64,000 nucleotides of DNA from Acholoe squamosa (GCA_949317995.1 OX439044.1:47076166-47140165), one strand, 5' to 3'; counted from the stretch's first letter, positions 46,880 through 59,936 are shown. The notes: generated from the sequence alone by a model not told the origin. Program-made: numbers and translations.

Positions 46880-47260
46880 CCCGCCTATGATATACGTACG
46901 ACGAGGTCGTGCGTATATAGCATATAATATGCACGACCTGGTCGCCCATATTGCATGTTCTTATACACACGAGAAAATCTTAGAAACAGGACAACACTAA
47001 TCTTAGAAACGAGACAATTTAATATCGTGCATAGAACTACATCTTATACACCTGTTACCAAAATATATGGTCCTGTTTCTCAGATAATTTTATTGTGTCC
47101 TTTTACAATATATTCCTGTTTCTCAGATGGTCGTATGTATTTGAAGTATTATACACACAACCTGTCCTGTATCTCAGGTATTCGTGTGTATAGTGGGTAC
47201 ATATACCAATGACGTGGTCGTGTGTATAATACTTCAAATACACACGATGTAGGCCTATAG
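46880..47260. repeat. Cluster of inverted repeats with TCGTGTGTATA words
   Basis: GGTCGTGCGTATATAGCATA closes on TATGCACGACCTGGTCG (46908-46946). GTATTTGAAGTATTATACAC at 47136 faces GTGTATAATACTTCAAATAC at 47222. CCTGTTTCTCAGAT recurs three times, with inverted copies CTTAGAAACAGG and CTTAGAAACGAG. Mobile-element remnants are likely. Confidence 0.6.
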
Positions 47261-47439
47261 GAAGTATAGGGTTGACACGGGATGCATTATTAACCAATCA
47301 GATCATTCCCTGTATTCAGTGCAGAACTTTTTGGGTACATTATGTAACACCCGGTACCCATCATGCTGGTTCTTATCAGTGCTATCTCACCAGGTGCCAG
47401 ACCAAGCAATGGCCGATCCACTAGGCTTCAAAACTAAGC

Positions 47440-48480
47440 CCTATATGGAATTGGTACATAGTGTAAGAAGTATATGGAAAGTGGTACATAGTTTAAGTAG
47501 TATATAGAGTTGGTATACTGGTATAAGTAGTACATAGAATCGGTACATATTGTCAGTAGCATATGAAATATGGTTCGTATAGTGAAAGTAGCATATGACA
47601 TGTGGTACATAGTGTAAATAGTATATGAAATGTTGTACATAGTGTAAGTAGTATATATGTTACATAGTGTAAGAATTATATAGAATGTGGTACATAGTAT
47701 AAGTATAGTATCAGAAATGGTGTATGTAGTATGTTATGTAAGTAGTATGTGAAATGTAGTGTAAAGTACCAATATAAGTAATATCGGGAAGTTGTATGGA
47801 ACATAAGAAGTATGAGAAGTGCTATATCGGTGAATCTATCAGATGGAATTAGTATAGGGAACAGAGCCATTGCTAGTACCAAACAAATTAGCTAGGTGGC
47901 TCATGTTGTCGGGGGCTAGATCAGCAGTTGGCCTCTTTGTACATTTTACTTTGGGTGGCCCTTCCTAATAATATATATTAAGCTATATTCTGAAAATCTG
48001 TGCCTTTGGATAGCAAATACTTTAAACTTAAACAATATAAGCTTTATATAGGCTTAGAACTTTAAATACAAGAGAAATTAAACTTTAAAAGTCTTTTAAG
48101 AGGGCACATATAATCCAGGCTGAGTACAACTAAGCCATTGTCTCCCTATCAGGCTAATCCCCTCCATTCACACCTAAAACAATGGACAGGTACTTAAGGT
48201 GATTAAGATAGATGCAGGGGCAGCTTATCAGTCTTATCAAGGCCCATTGTTTTCTGTAGGTGGAGGGGAAGATAAGAGATTACTCACAACCCTCTGCTAG
48301 ATCCATGATGGCCGTCGGGGGGGGGGCAGTTACATAACTGATTTAAAGATGGCCACCTCCATACAGGAATGGCTCTGTTCCCTATATGGAATGTGGGTAG
48401 GTAGTATACGAGATCTAATACCTGTCCCAGGCTATCATGTGACATGTGGTGTAAGTAGTAAATGAAATCTAGTTCATAGT
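47440..48480. repeat. Degenerate ~30-bp minisatellite interrupted by a MITE
   Basis: Units of GGTACATAGTGTAAGTAGTA then TATGAAATGT run from 47440 to about 47850 and resume from 48386 to about 48480. The AGTAGTATATGGAAA phrase resembles the unit of the 150-1590 array. Confidence 0.75.
47855..48384. mobile_element. 530-bp MITE with TAGGGAACAGAGCCATT ends, TA target duplication
   Basis: Left TAGGGAACAGAGCCATT, right AATGGCTCTGTTCCCTA, an exact 17-bp inverted repeat, with TA at 47853-47854 and 48385-48386. It is inserted in the degenerate minisatellite. No coding frame is seen. Confidence 0.9.
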
Positions 48481-50463
48481 CACCATCATACTTTTTCCTC
48501 CTATTTAGGCTGTGCAGGACACATATTCCGATACTCCAAGGGGTGTTTGACCATACCTCATAGGTGTCTGCTTTGTCTCACAGTCATTAAAGCACCGAAG
48601 TAGTTAGGGGGCAGTTTATTACTATTACATGAGATGTATGGTTTTATAGGCCTCAGGGTGGCCTCTATCATAATGTAGAAAAAAGAAACAGTGGTAAAAG
48701 TGGCAGATTATGATGATAGTTGACCTGGATGTCTATAGTTCCAAGTAAAATGGGTCAATATGATAAGAAGAAACTTTGCACATAATGCACCTTGAAGTCT
48801 TGAAACTTGGAAATTGTGGGATCTGGAGAGACATATTAAGCTGTAGTGAATGCCATAGCTCAATTAGATAGAGAGTCTCAGTGATGCATGGGGCCACTAG
48901 ACCGTAACGTTAGCTGGTGCCAAATGTAATTGGTGTGTCAGCCAACCATGAGGCTGGCCCTACAACAAAGAAGTCTTCTCTAATGAAATCTCAGGAGGAT
49001 GGACTGATCAATTATAAAATGGATCCTCTTTCCAGTGTTGTTGACAACACATTTTTGAATCTTTAGTAGGCCAACACTAAAGGCAGGCAGGTGAAAAAAC
49101 AAACAATTTTAATCAGCTCCTCAAAAAGACCATCCAAGCCTCTAATAGTTTCCTCCTCCTACATTCCTAAGAAAATGTACAAGTCCAACACGGCTACTCC
49201 CGCTCTTGTTTTATATACTTAGTCAAACATTAACAGCAAGGCCTATAAATATGAGGTCGTAAAGAGCATGCTACATTTTAAGCACAAAAACAATATACAA
49301 AGTATTTCCACAGCAGCACTGTAGGACAGACCCCAGGCTCTTCATTAAGGGTACTTTACACCTTAAGGATACTGGGTGTAGGATTCCCTAAGGGCAAACA
49401 ACACTGGTGTTTCCATAGACAACCATCACCATGGGGAACCATAAATCCCGCCCCAGACGCCCCTAAGTCTTGTCTACGACACGTTTACGTCCCACCACCA
49501 GAGAGGGCGTGAATCGTGGGTCGTGAGGGGGCAGCACTGTAGACAGGGTATATTGGCCGTGTTATCTGAGACTAATAAAGACATGGGTAGGACCTTAAAG
49601 TGATCCCCATAAAAAGGTAGGGATGAGATGTCCTTTTAAGGCAGCTCGTATACATGGTATTATTACGCCTTAAGTGTGAGGGCCTCATGGGTAGGCATGC
49701 CCCTTTAAGGATGGCCGATTGTATGAAGCCTGGAGATGTTCTATGTAGCATGCAGTTATGTTTTAAATAGGGCCAGACAGAGACTACTGCCAGCTGGTTA
49801 TACAAACAAGGGCCAATGTTGGTGAGTTATTAAAGAAATGGGAGTCTGTGCCTCAAATCAGGAGTAAAATTCAATAAGGGCTAATTGCTATACAAAACCT
49901 ATGTGTGGGAACTGGTCAGCGTGCTGAAGCCGCCGATGATTTGACATGCTGGTGCCCCACCCTGCGTCACCCCCCCCCCGAATAAGGTTTGCTAGCTATA
50001 GCTACATATCTGCATAGAAATAGGCCTATTCTCAACAGGCCAAGCAGTGTGCAGATCGAAGTCTACAATAAGCAAAATTGTCATTTATTTAATCATTTTT
50101 CCCATTATCCCAGGGGCACCTATAGTAGGCAAAGCCCACCAGTGGGATGTCGCCTGTACTGCTTCAGTTTTAGTGAGGCAGTTTGACTTTAGGCCCCTAT
50201 AGTCTAAATCTACAAAGCATGATCATGTCTGTAGGCCTAATGAAAGGATTGATATCTTCGCTGGATGCCTTAAGCTCTGCCAAGGAGAACATGTGTGTGG
50301 CTGTGTGTCTAAATGTGTGGTCATGTACCACTGACGAACGTCGTACATGCTTACATTATGAACACGTCAAATCCACAATAGGCTACAAGCACATAGTACA
50401 CTTCCTGCCTCAACCATATTCTACACAGTCCTACTCCACAATTATGACTGTCATTACCTCTGT

Positions 50464-50835
50464 AACCCTTTAAGGGCCGGGCTGTACTTTAATACATCAT
50501 GTCTATTGGTCACCACCATACATTAATGCATTATGCTGACTTGATCAGGGACTTTATACTCACAAAGACTCGGCATGGCGTTCCAATGCAGTTTTTGTGG
50601 GCATACTCGGCAGCACTGCACTAGTGCAAGATTGCGACCAGGGAACATGGGCCTGTAGGTATCGGGAGGCCCCTAAGGGGTATACATACATCCCATACAG
50701 TTTTATCAGTGCAAAGATTTTTGTTCTGTTATCAGGATGATACATGAATGTAGCACTAGGGAGTCACTCCTGGCACAGCACTGCATTGGTGCATCATGAC
50801 GATGGACTTTGAAGCATCATCATCTAAGGGTTAAG
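50464..50835. repeat. Dispersed repeat with AACCCTTTAAGGGC end and TGCATTAATGCA words
   Basis: Starts AACCCTTTAAGGGCCGGG and ends CATCATCTAAGGGTT, with ATTAATGCATTATGC and CACTGCATTGGTGCATCATG inside. Related pieces occur at about 32640-32830, 56725-56960, 58765-59050 and 63605-63810. A MITE family is likely. The edges were not verified by target duplications. Confidence 0.5.
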
Positions 50836-51788
50836 CGCAGTTCACTCTACTGGAGGCTGTGTGTGGCAGGCCGTTCTATGCACCTGGAGGCCCTCCTGGT
50901 GGTAACAGGTTTACTTAATGCAGGTAAACCAAAGCTGATATTGCTGAGAAGCTTGGTAAAGATGGGATGAGTGGCCAGCTTTAGGTTAACAGTGCATTGC
51001 TCCTGACACATTACAGCTATACAGTAAGAGATACCTTATGAGACTTTGCTCACATTTTGGGCTAGTGGGAAAATGAGAGGTTTTGGGGATTTTGCACCAT
51101 AACAATAGTATTTTTGCAGAGTCGCATTCCAATACCCCATCACTTACATATTGAAATTTTCGCAAATATCTTTACTGAAGACACATAACCTAAACGCATA
51201 GGTAGATGATGTATGGATTATGCCAGGAGGCATTTTGACGATAGACCTACTGTTCATTAACATTATTGTGAATGCCCTTTAGAGATCATTCTCTACAATA
51301 AGTATGATTGAGCAGGGCTAATTGGCAAAAGGTATTCACATAGGTTATTTTCATCTCAGTTCATCTCAGTTCATCTCACTCACTGATCATTGGAGTAACG
51401 AAAATTAACACTGCTTAAACAGACACTGGACAGCATAGCGCCATGGAGGATCTCTTACTTTAATGTTACATTTCTAACCCAATAATTGTTTGTCTCTGGC
51501 ATCCTGCCTGGAAATCACTATTCTCTAAAAACTTCTGCTACTAAGATCTATGAAAATATCTATGTGCCCAGGACACATCTGTAAAGCCATGAATTATCTT
51601 TTATATTTTAAGATTACCTTTTGAAAGTAATGCATCATGCCCTAGTCGCACTATGTACTGGCCTAGCTTATTGAAAGTTAATTCATTTGGGCCTGCATTG
51701 CTTTATTTGCTTAAAGTTAAAACCTACTAGTGACAAACCCCAATAACAGTGGCTATACAGCAGCATCAGGGAGAAGACTACTATGTAA

Positions 51789-52034
51789 GGGAGTGATAAT
51801 TTTTTAACAACAGGGGGCTGGTGGGTTTGAGGGGGGGGGGGGTCAGAATTTTTTCGACCACTTGACCAAATTAATTTCAACTGTATTCAGTGAAAAAGCC
51901 CGCACGTTACTTAAGGTTAAAGGTGGACGTTTGCACGTGATTTGTGGCCCGGGGGGGACAGGGGGCCAAAATATATTCCGCGCATCCGCGCGTAAACCCA
52001 CCAGCCCCCCTGTTGTTAAAAGACTATCACTCCC
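51789..52034. mobile_element. 246-bp MITE, GGGAGTGATA ends, TAA target duplication
   Basis: Left GGGAGTGATAATTTTTTAAC, AACAGGGGGCTGGTGGGTTT. The right end mirrors it as AAACCCACCAGCCCCCCTGT, TGTTAAAAGACTATCACTCC, C. TAA at 51786-51788 and 52035-52037 is a TWA-type site, as used by PIF/Harbinger elements. Confidence 0.82.
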
Positions 52035-52190
52035 TAATCATGATGAAGCAATCATAAAAAAAAACCCACAAACTTTACTAAAAGATTAAAATCCCTCTAT
52101 ACGCGTTTCTTTCCAATTTAAACAACCTTAACCTTGCACATCTTCAACTTTACATGGGTGTACTTGACCTAGATAATGGGAGTGACTCAC

Positions 52191-52382
52191 CAGTCCGGCC
52201 AGGGTAGGAAGTCCTGAGGTGCTCAGGGGTAGGACGTCTGTACTGAAGTAGTGCTCAATTGCCCTCCTCAGCTGGCCGGGCGAGCAGCGGATGGACGGGT
52301 CATGGTCTTGCCACCAGGTGGGGCTGTAGTCGCCAAGCAGGATCCACACGTGCTTGGGGCCAACCATCTTCTGCTCAATAGC
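52191..52382 (-). CDS. GABBR2: GABA-B receptor subunit 2-like, visible exon 3 (Venus-flytrap domain)
   Basis: A 192-base, phase 0-0 exon with 64 residues, acceptor TAACACAG and donor GTGAGT. It begins AIEQKMVGPKHVWILLGDYS and continues PTWWQDHDPSIRCSPGQLRR. This corresponds to the subunit 2 stretch YEENMYGxKYQWIIPGWYxPxWW and the following conserved cysteine (residue 33 of the exon). In GABA-B proteins this is the lobe 2 wall of the cleft, and the GDY tyrosine lies where GABBR1 has its GWY tyrosine. The DPSIRC wording is closer to GABBR1 (DPSINC) than to human GABBR2, as might be expected of an early-branching subunit 2. Confidence 0.93.
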
Positions 52383-52764
52383 CTGTGTTAAAGGGAAGGG
52401 GTTTATAAGTACCAAAGGTAAAATCATGTGCATCATGATTTATATTAGGGTTTGAGTGAGCTTTTTTTTATTATCAATTAATAGTCTTTTTTGTCTTTCT
52501 ATAAAACCATAGTAAAATTGCTTTCATGTTGAAACTTTGCAGTTACCTTTGCTGGATGCGAAATGAAGAATACCAATGTAAGAAGGGGAGGGATACTATC
52601 TAATGTATTCTGGGCCAACTTTCCTTGCTATTATCAAAAACCTATACTATAATGAAGGTGCAAAATGTAATTTTAACGCATATTGAGTTAGGGTATTTAT
52701 GTCTAAGATGCTTTGAAATATGAATAAATTAGCAGATTGTGGTGAGTCTGAAAGAGTGAATAAA

Positions 52765-55700
52765 TACTTCCAAATAAGACAAATCTCTCGATGCCCCAGT
52801 AGCATAGTACATTACTGGTTTATTATGTCAGTCCCTTTTTACCTACGATTTAAGGTAATGAGGCTTCACAAAACTTGACATTTGTCTCAGTGGTTTCTTA
52901 GTTATGGCACTAATGATCAGAAGCATTAAGACACAGACACACCACCCATGTGTCTAGAGTTGAGACATATGATAGCTTCTTAATGTACGGATCACTACAA
53001 CTTAGCCAATGTATTCTAATTTTGTGCTAAAACGGAATATACAACTTTGATACTTAAGCTCTACTAAATCAATAGACAATTTTGTATTTCCTTGATAGTT
53101 AACTATGGGAAATCAACTGTAGTCTTGATGAGAGTGTATGCATGCCTCCACAGTACACAGTAGACCTTGAGCCACACATTATACTTTAAGACGTATGCCC
53201 AACTCATTACTAAAGTTTGGTGCTGAATCAACTCTGGAATCTGGTTGAGCAGCATTGATTCGACCAGTTTGCAACCTTAATATGCTCAATGATAAGTGGG
53301 GTAAACATCTCAGGTAGGGGGGGGGGAGCTTAGACCAAATTTTTTTTTAGTACACCTCCAAAGGATGCTACTCATCATGAGAAACAAGAATCTGGGGTTC
53401 GTTTTTGACTTTGGGCACTCTAACCCCCGACCACCCCCTCTGAAGTTAAAAAGTTGGAAAATATTTAATTAATTCATTTTTTATTGATATATGGTTAATC
53501 TCAGGCTTCCCACCACTCTGGAGCATTCAAAATGCACTTCATGTTAGCAATAAAGAAATCAAGAAGTCAAAATAACATTATTCTGAATTTTTCAAAAAAA
53601 TCCAGTATGGCCACCAGGTATTTTAAGCACACGTGCACCCCTAAATCAACAGGCAGTACTTGCTTTGTGTCATTATCAGTAAGCTAAGGTCTAGGATCAT
53701 AAGAAAAGCATGCTGAATCAGATTAAACTGTGTTGGACCCCTATATGGGTCACACTATTACATATACATGCTCGTAAAATAGCGATAAATACAGATATGC
53801 CTATTCCAATTGCATATAGTATAACAACAGTTTTAAAATTATAGTAAATGGGTATTTTGGTAACTGCTACTCATCAAATAAGTAACATGAGGTACACACT
53901 GATGTCAATATACAGGTATGACATGTTTGACAGATCCAATATGGCTGCCAAGACATCGCTCTTGCATTACATTGTAGAGAATAAGAATCAAAGAAAAATA
54001 CTAGAAGTAAGGCACTGTGTACTATGCCTAATCTTACAGAATTTGAGATAGAGTTTGAGAACCTAATGGGAAATGGGAATCAGCAATGTGCGAGAACAAC
54101 TTCAAACTAACTTGGGTGTTCCAAGTAGTAGCTTAAAGCATAAAATTGTGCCTTCAGTCCATTTAATTACTTTGCATCAGTGCCAGAGTAGCAGATGTAG
54201 CTGAACTCAAAGAAACATTTCTTCCATTAAATCCCTCAGAATCCAATCAACTGGTGATATTTAAAAATGCATATAATTATTTCATTGACAGAAACTACTG
54301 GAAAACCCAATTAGAAGCCACACCCAGGTAGAAGGTGCACACTGGCTTTGGGAGAAGGCTATAAGCTGCAGCATGGGCCTGAAATTGTTCCCATTGCTTA
54401 GTATAGTCTGTACGTATAAGCAGCACTCAGAGCTCAGAATGATACTAAAAGCTGCACCAATGGTCTGAAATGGTTTATAAGCCATGGCTTCAATACAGGG
54501 TCTATGGTGTGCCTTCTATTCTTTAGATGACCCAGTGGTGATCTTTAGGGCTGCTCTATCCACTACCCAATCTATTAATGATGCCTATCAGCCCAAATTT
54601 AGCCAAAGCTGCCCTACTGATGGCCTGTTAACTTCTTTAAAAGCTATGAAAATACAGCAACATAATAAACCTAGTTTATTTGTAATATAGAAATATTAGG
54701 ATGTGCTATGTGAGGGCCACCAATTTAAAACCCATGCCCCATTTACCAGTATGACCAAAACATAAAGACTTTGACCACGCTTCGAGCAGAGACATAACCC
54801 TGCTGGCAATTATCAAATACTACATCTTGATGTAAACCCTCCTGCCCTCTGGTTTACATGCAGATCAGTTATTCAGCAAGAGATATCTACTGGGGCATAG
54901 GAAAAGGGGCGGGGCCTGGGTCCCCCCAATAATGAAGGAAGTGGGGCCTGAATATATCTGGCCCCCCAAAAATTTTCCCAAGAACTCAAACACAAAACGG
55001 AAAAAAGCTAAAACTTTGCATCTCAAATTAGATTAATAATATGGTGATGGGGTAGAGAAAATGGGGGTCTGAGCCTAAGGTCAGATCCAAAATTCACCAA
55101 AAATTTCTTTTCTATACAAACTCTATAATTATACGTATGTATAGACGTCATTGCACTTCAGTTGACGATTCAAAGTGGTTATGATAGGGCCCTCGCTGGG
55201 TCCCCCCCCCAAAGAAAATTTGCTTCCTACGCCTCTGATCTACATGTATTAGCAATAACTAATTTCTATATGTACTTACCTGACATTGATAGATACATAA
55301 TTGTTCAAAGTAAATCATACATTGTCTGAATGATGCACCAATGCATTGGTTTTGAGTTTACTTTCCTCCACTACTGCTCTTGTATAATTAAGTGCTGAAC
55401 TTGTGTCAATCCAGTCAGGTTACCATTGTGCACAAATGTCGCAATGGCATTACACTCAGCAGGGCGTTCAGCATCATACATAACAAATGGCTGGAGTGCA
55501 GTCAAGCCTTATGTAGACCTTGAAGGGTTTGGGATAAGCAACATGAAGTTAGCTCTTGGCACATATATAACAAAGTAGGTACAATGGAACAGGAAGAATT
55601 TGATGCTTGATGTAGGCCATAGAGCAAAAGAGAGGAATGAATTCAATATTTATCTTGGTGCCTGCAGCCATTTTGAATTCTTCATGAGAAGAATAAGTAT

Positions 55701-56965
55701 TTATTCACTTTAGTATTTACTTCTTATTACTTGTGTGTAGCATACCAAAACTCCCATTTACTATGACATTAGAAACAGTTGTTATCCTGTATGCAATTGG
55801 AACAGTCTCATCTGTATTTACTGCTATTTTAAAAGCCTTTATATGTAACAGAGTGTCCCAAAAAGTGTTTCAATACAGTTTAATCTGATTCAGCAGGCTT
55901 TCCTTATGATGCTAGACATCATCTTACTCATAATTATATATTGCAAGTGATGCCTGCTGATTTAGGGGTGCATGTATGCTTAAAATATCAATTTTTTACT
56001 CCTGGTGGCCATATTGGATTTTTCGAAATTCAAAATAATGTTATTTTGACTTCTTGATTTTTTATTGTTAACATAAAGTGCATTTTGGATGCTCCAGAGT
56101 GGTGGGAACCCTGAGATTAACCATATATCAATAAAAAATGAATTAATTAAATATTTTCCAACTTTTTAAATTCGGAGGGGGTGGTGCAGGGGGTTAGAGT
56201 GCCCATAATCAAAAATGAACCCCAGATTCTTGTTTCTCATGATGACTAGCATCTTTTAGAGGTGTACTCACATTCCTATTATCAATTTGACTGAATAAAC
56301 TCCCCCCCCCCCATCTCAGGGTATGTGGACTCAAGGTCAATCTAATCTGAAGGCTGGATAGTAAGGCATTGAGAAGTCCTCAATTAAGACAATGTGGCGA
56401 GTTATCCTCAAGGATGGAATGCTGCCTCAAGGTTTAGTGGCCATGAGGCATTATTTCACTGATGCATCACTTTACTATGTTGCACTGGCACATCATGCCA
56501 ATTCTCTAGAGTGTAGAGTGTATCATCCACTTCCGGTTGGTATTATATTATGCTTATAATACTAGGGAGAGAATGACAACTTTAACTTCAAAAGGCATTG
56601 TCTAATGTGGCCCATTTACCTCATCCCCTCGTCTCTTCTATCCACAGTCATGGTTGAATCAGTGCTGCAGACATTAGAACGACAGGTCTTGTTATTTGCA
56701 GTAAACAGATTTGACTTAAACCCTTAAGGCCCACCATAGTAATTTAAGACATCATGCCCTTTAGTCATCTTGCATGAATGGGACTTTGGCATGTCTAGTC
56801 ACCATTGCGGCACTGCACCCAAATCCCACTGGGTTAAACACTCCTTAATGATCTATATGAGGCACCAATGCAGTGCTGTCAACACTCACCAGCACTGCAT
56901 TGGTGCACTTTGATGGCAAAGGAGCAGGTACCTGGAGGCATTATCCAGCGCTTTAAAGGGACTTG
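52765..56965. repeat. Segmental duplication copy 1 (interrupted)
   Basis: 52765-53314 and 56321-56965 together match 57447-59050 in order: TCTCGATGCCCCAGT, CTGGAATCTGGTT, ATCCTCAAGGATGG, AAACCCTTAAGGCCCACC, CAATGCAGTGCTGTCAAC. The Mutator-like element separates the two halves. Both copies are intronic. Confidence 0.85.
53315..56311. mobile_element. 3-kb Mutator-like non-autonomous element with ~430-bp inverted ends
   Basis: Arms 53315-53740 and 55870-56311 are inverted copies, sharing GAAACAAGAATCTGGGGTTC, ATTTAATTAATTCATTTTTT and CACTCTGGAGCATTC. CATCTCAGG is duplicated at 53306-53314 and 56312-56320. Long inverted ends with a 9-bp duplication fit the Mutator superfamily. The interior has no long frame, so it is non-autonomous. 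An inner G/C-rich piece (54895-55245) may be a further insert. Confidence 0.82.
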
Positions 56966-57446
56966 CCACTATGCTATAAACACATCCAATTACTTTTAAT
57001 ATGTATAAAATAATTATTAGGTGTAAAAATTACAAGCTAAAACCCACGATTTCCAGAATAGATAAAAGTCACATCGAAATAGATACTTTATCATAAGGCA
57101 TAAGGAGTTAGGGTATGCATGTTCAATATTCTCCTGGTGCATGGACATATCTGCCGGAAGGCATTTCTCAAGATGATATGACAAGACCCTTCAAGTCATA
57201 ATATGATCCCTCACTTAAATGCCATTACTGTCCTGCATCTAGTGGTCACTAATATTTGCACTGGTATGACTGCCCTACCAAACGCTATGTAATTACTGCA
57301 TTACATGCTGATCGTACAGAGTAGTTATAGTGCATTACCTACGATCTCCCACTCTGATATTGAGGGTTTCAAGTTGCAGTGGCTGTGTTCAGTTGTACCA
57401 TCTTGAGAAACGCCTACCAGATCATGGTGACATCGAGATTTTAAAA

Positions 57447-59050
57447 GAATATACTTCCAAATGAGAAGAATGTCTCGATGCCCCAGTTTAACTAATGACG
57501 TAGTCCATTACTGGTTAACTATGCCAGTCACTTTTACCCTAGATTTAAGATAATGACACCTCATGAAACGTGGCATCTGTCTCAGTGTTTTCTGAGTTTT
57601 AGCACTAATGATTATAAGCATTAAGTCACAGACAGACAGCCCATGTTTCTCGAATTAAGACATGTGATAGCTTCATTGTACGCACTTAGGTGTACATCTA
57701 TATGCCCCAGACACTTAAAGGGAATATACAACTTTTAATATACTTAATTGCACACTTGCAATTAAATCAATTTCGTATTCCTTTAATCGTTTACTATGTG
57801 AAATTTACTGTGAGAGTGCATACATATAGAAGTTGATCTAAAGACAGATATTCAAAAATCATGTTCGGCTTTACTGTGTACCCCACGCTCAAGGTGTAAT
57901 GCTCTTTCAGGGTAAGTCCAATGCATTATACCTCTAACTATAGGTATGAGTGAAGCTGTGAGAACAACACCACCAGCTGTCAAACTGTAAGCCCTGATGC
58001 AGGTAGGCTTTACCAGTGACTGTTTATAACTCAGCTACCCATTTTTCCTTTAAGGTGGTCCCTCTGTATCATAAACTGTGCAATCTAATAGGGGCCAATT
58101 CCAGAATTGCCCAAAATCAGAGAGGGGCTATTCCGGAATTGTGCAAAATCCCACTTGGCGTATGACACAATTTTACACAGGCACTGGGGGGGGGGGGCTC
58201 CACAGTACAGACTAGTCCTGGAGCAGTCTATATACTTTAAGACGTCCACCCAACATAGTTTGATGCTGAATCAAATCTGGAATCTGGTTAAGCGTTGATT
58301 CAACCAGTTTGCAATGTTGATATGGGCAATAGGTGGGGTGAATGCCTCAACGTATGTGGACAGCTCAAGGTCAATCTACCCCGAAGGCTAGATATTAAGG
58401 CACTGAGAGGTCCTCAATAAAGATAAAGTGCTGAGTTATCCCCAAGGATGGGATGCTGCCTAATGGTTTGGTGTTTATCTGTGGCCATGCTGCATAATAT
58501 ATATTGCATTGGCACATCATTTTAACTCTCGAACGTGTGTCAGCCTCTTGGGGTCCGTATAATGAATATGCTTATAATACTAGTGAGAGGGCCGCTGGAG
58601 AATAAAAAATGACCTGAATTGTAACTCTAATTTCAAAAGGCATTGTCTAATATGGCCCATTTACCCCATCCCCTCGTCTCATCTATCTGCAGACATCATC
58701 ATTAGGGTGCCGCAGACATGTCATTAGAACAACATGCCTTGTTATTAATCAGTAAACAGGCCTGGCCTAAACCCTTAAGGCCCACATAGTGCTTCAATAC
58801 AAAATTAATGTACACCATGCCCTTTAGTTCTCACAATGCATGAATGCAGCCCTGGCAAGGCTGTACTCACCATTGCTGCGCTGCATTCCAGCATCTTTCC
58901 AACCCCATCGGGTTAAAGCACTCCTTAAAGATGTGCCTGAGGCACCACTCCAGTGCTGTCAACCTGGGGCTGCCAAGTACACTCACCAGCGCTGTATTGT
59001 TTCATTTTGATGACAAAGGGACAGATACATTTAGGCCTTTAACGGGTCAA
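57447..59050. repeat. Segmental duplication copy 2 (uninterrupted)
   Basis: Direct-repeat partner of 52765-56965, diverged by many substitutions and small indels. At about 58341-58352 it reads through the site that the 3-kb element occupies in copy 1. It ends just before receptor exon 2. Confidence 0.85.
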
Positions 59051-59244
59051 TGTAACGCTAAACCCTGAGTCTAATGGAGACACTCACCCTCACCCTACAA
59101 GAAGAAACTAGAGCCGCGTTTTGACTCCACACAGGCAATCTCGGCGCTGCCAACCCAGTCAATGGGTAATCTAGGAAGTAATCCGCTGCCTAATCCATGT
59201 CCCGCCTATAATTAAACCCCGGAAAATGACATGAAAATACTCAC

Positions 59245-59310
59245 GGCACAGAAGACCTTCCTAGCCATCATCTCGTCGAAGTTTCCAATTATGATACGGA
59301 TATCCTTTTG
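59245..59310 (-). CDS. GABBR2: GABA-B receptor subunit 2-like, visible exon 2 (Venus-flytrap domain)
   Basis: A 66-base, phase 0-0 exon encoding 22 residues, QKDIRIIIGNFDEMMARKVF followed by CA. The acceptor is TTCCAG and the donor GTGAGT. It matches the GABA-B subunit 2 segment with the pattern DVRIILGxFDxxMAxKVFCxA, a beta strand and helix of ligand-binding lobe 2 in the extracellular domain. It is too short to appear as an open frame of its own. Motif, splice sites and phase together make it secure. The flanking introns are 4.7 kb upstream and 6.9 kb downstream. Confidence 0.9.
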
Positions 59311-59936
59311 CTGGAAGAGAGAGAGAGAAAAAGAGAGAAGTTAGATAAAGTAAAATAGCGGTCAGGATAATGACGAACTGAACCATGTCACGTTTTTTGT
59401 CAGACGTTACTCCACTATCAGAGACCCTTGTAATCGTCGGGGAAATCTAAAGGGAAATCCTAATAAAAACCCAGAGCTACATACTTCCATGGCCATCCAT
59501 TTCTTATCAATCACACTGTTTTATTTTTGACAATGGGCCTTTTTAGGGTGACGAGTGGCATGGGCTTTTTGTTAAGTAGTAATTAGCCTCTTGAAAACCA
59601 CATCTTTGATAAAAAGGAGAAGCACGGCCATTGGCAAGGGAGGCTCGATGAAGAAGTGATGCAGGGATGCCATCGCGGGGCCTGCTGGTCCAATGGGGGA
59701 GATTCATAGTGGGTGGGCACTACTGGTCTGCTGTAGTAGGGGAATAGGCCCCTGAGCTGTGGAGAAACTGCTCTGGTAGCCGCTCAGTGAAATATAGGGG
59801 ACCGCACAGCTACAGCTCAAAGAACACTCAGAATCGGAGCGAGAGGAGTGAGTAGGAGAGAAGGGGGAGAGAAATAAGAAGAGAGAGATACAGAAAGGGC
59901 ATATGAAAAAGAGTAGAGAAAGTAGAGAGAGAGAGA

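Noticed and set aside
48845-48930. A-box-like TAGCTCAATTAGATAGAG suggesting a tRNA or SINE head
   Set aside because: No B box at a suitable distance and no cloverleaf could be drawn.
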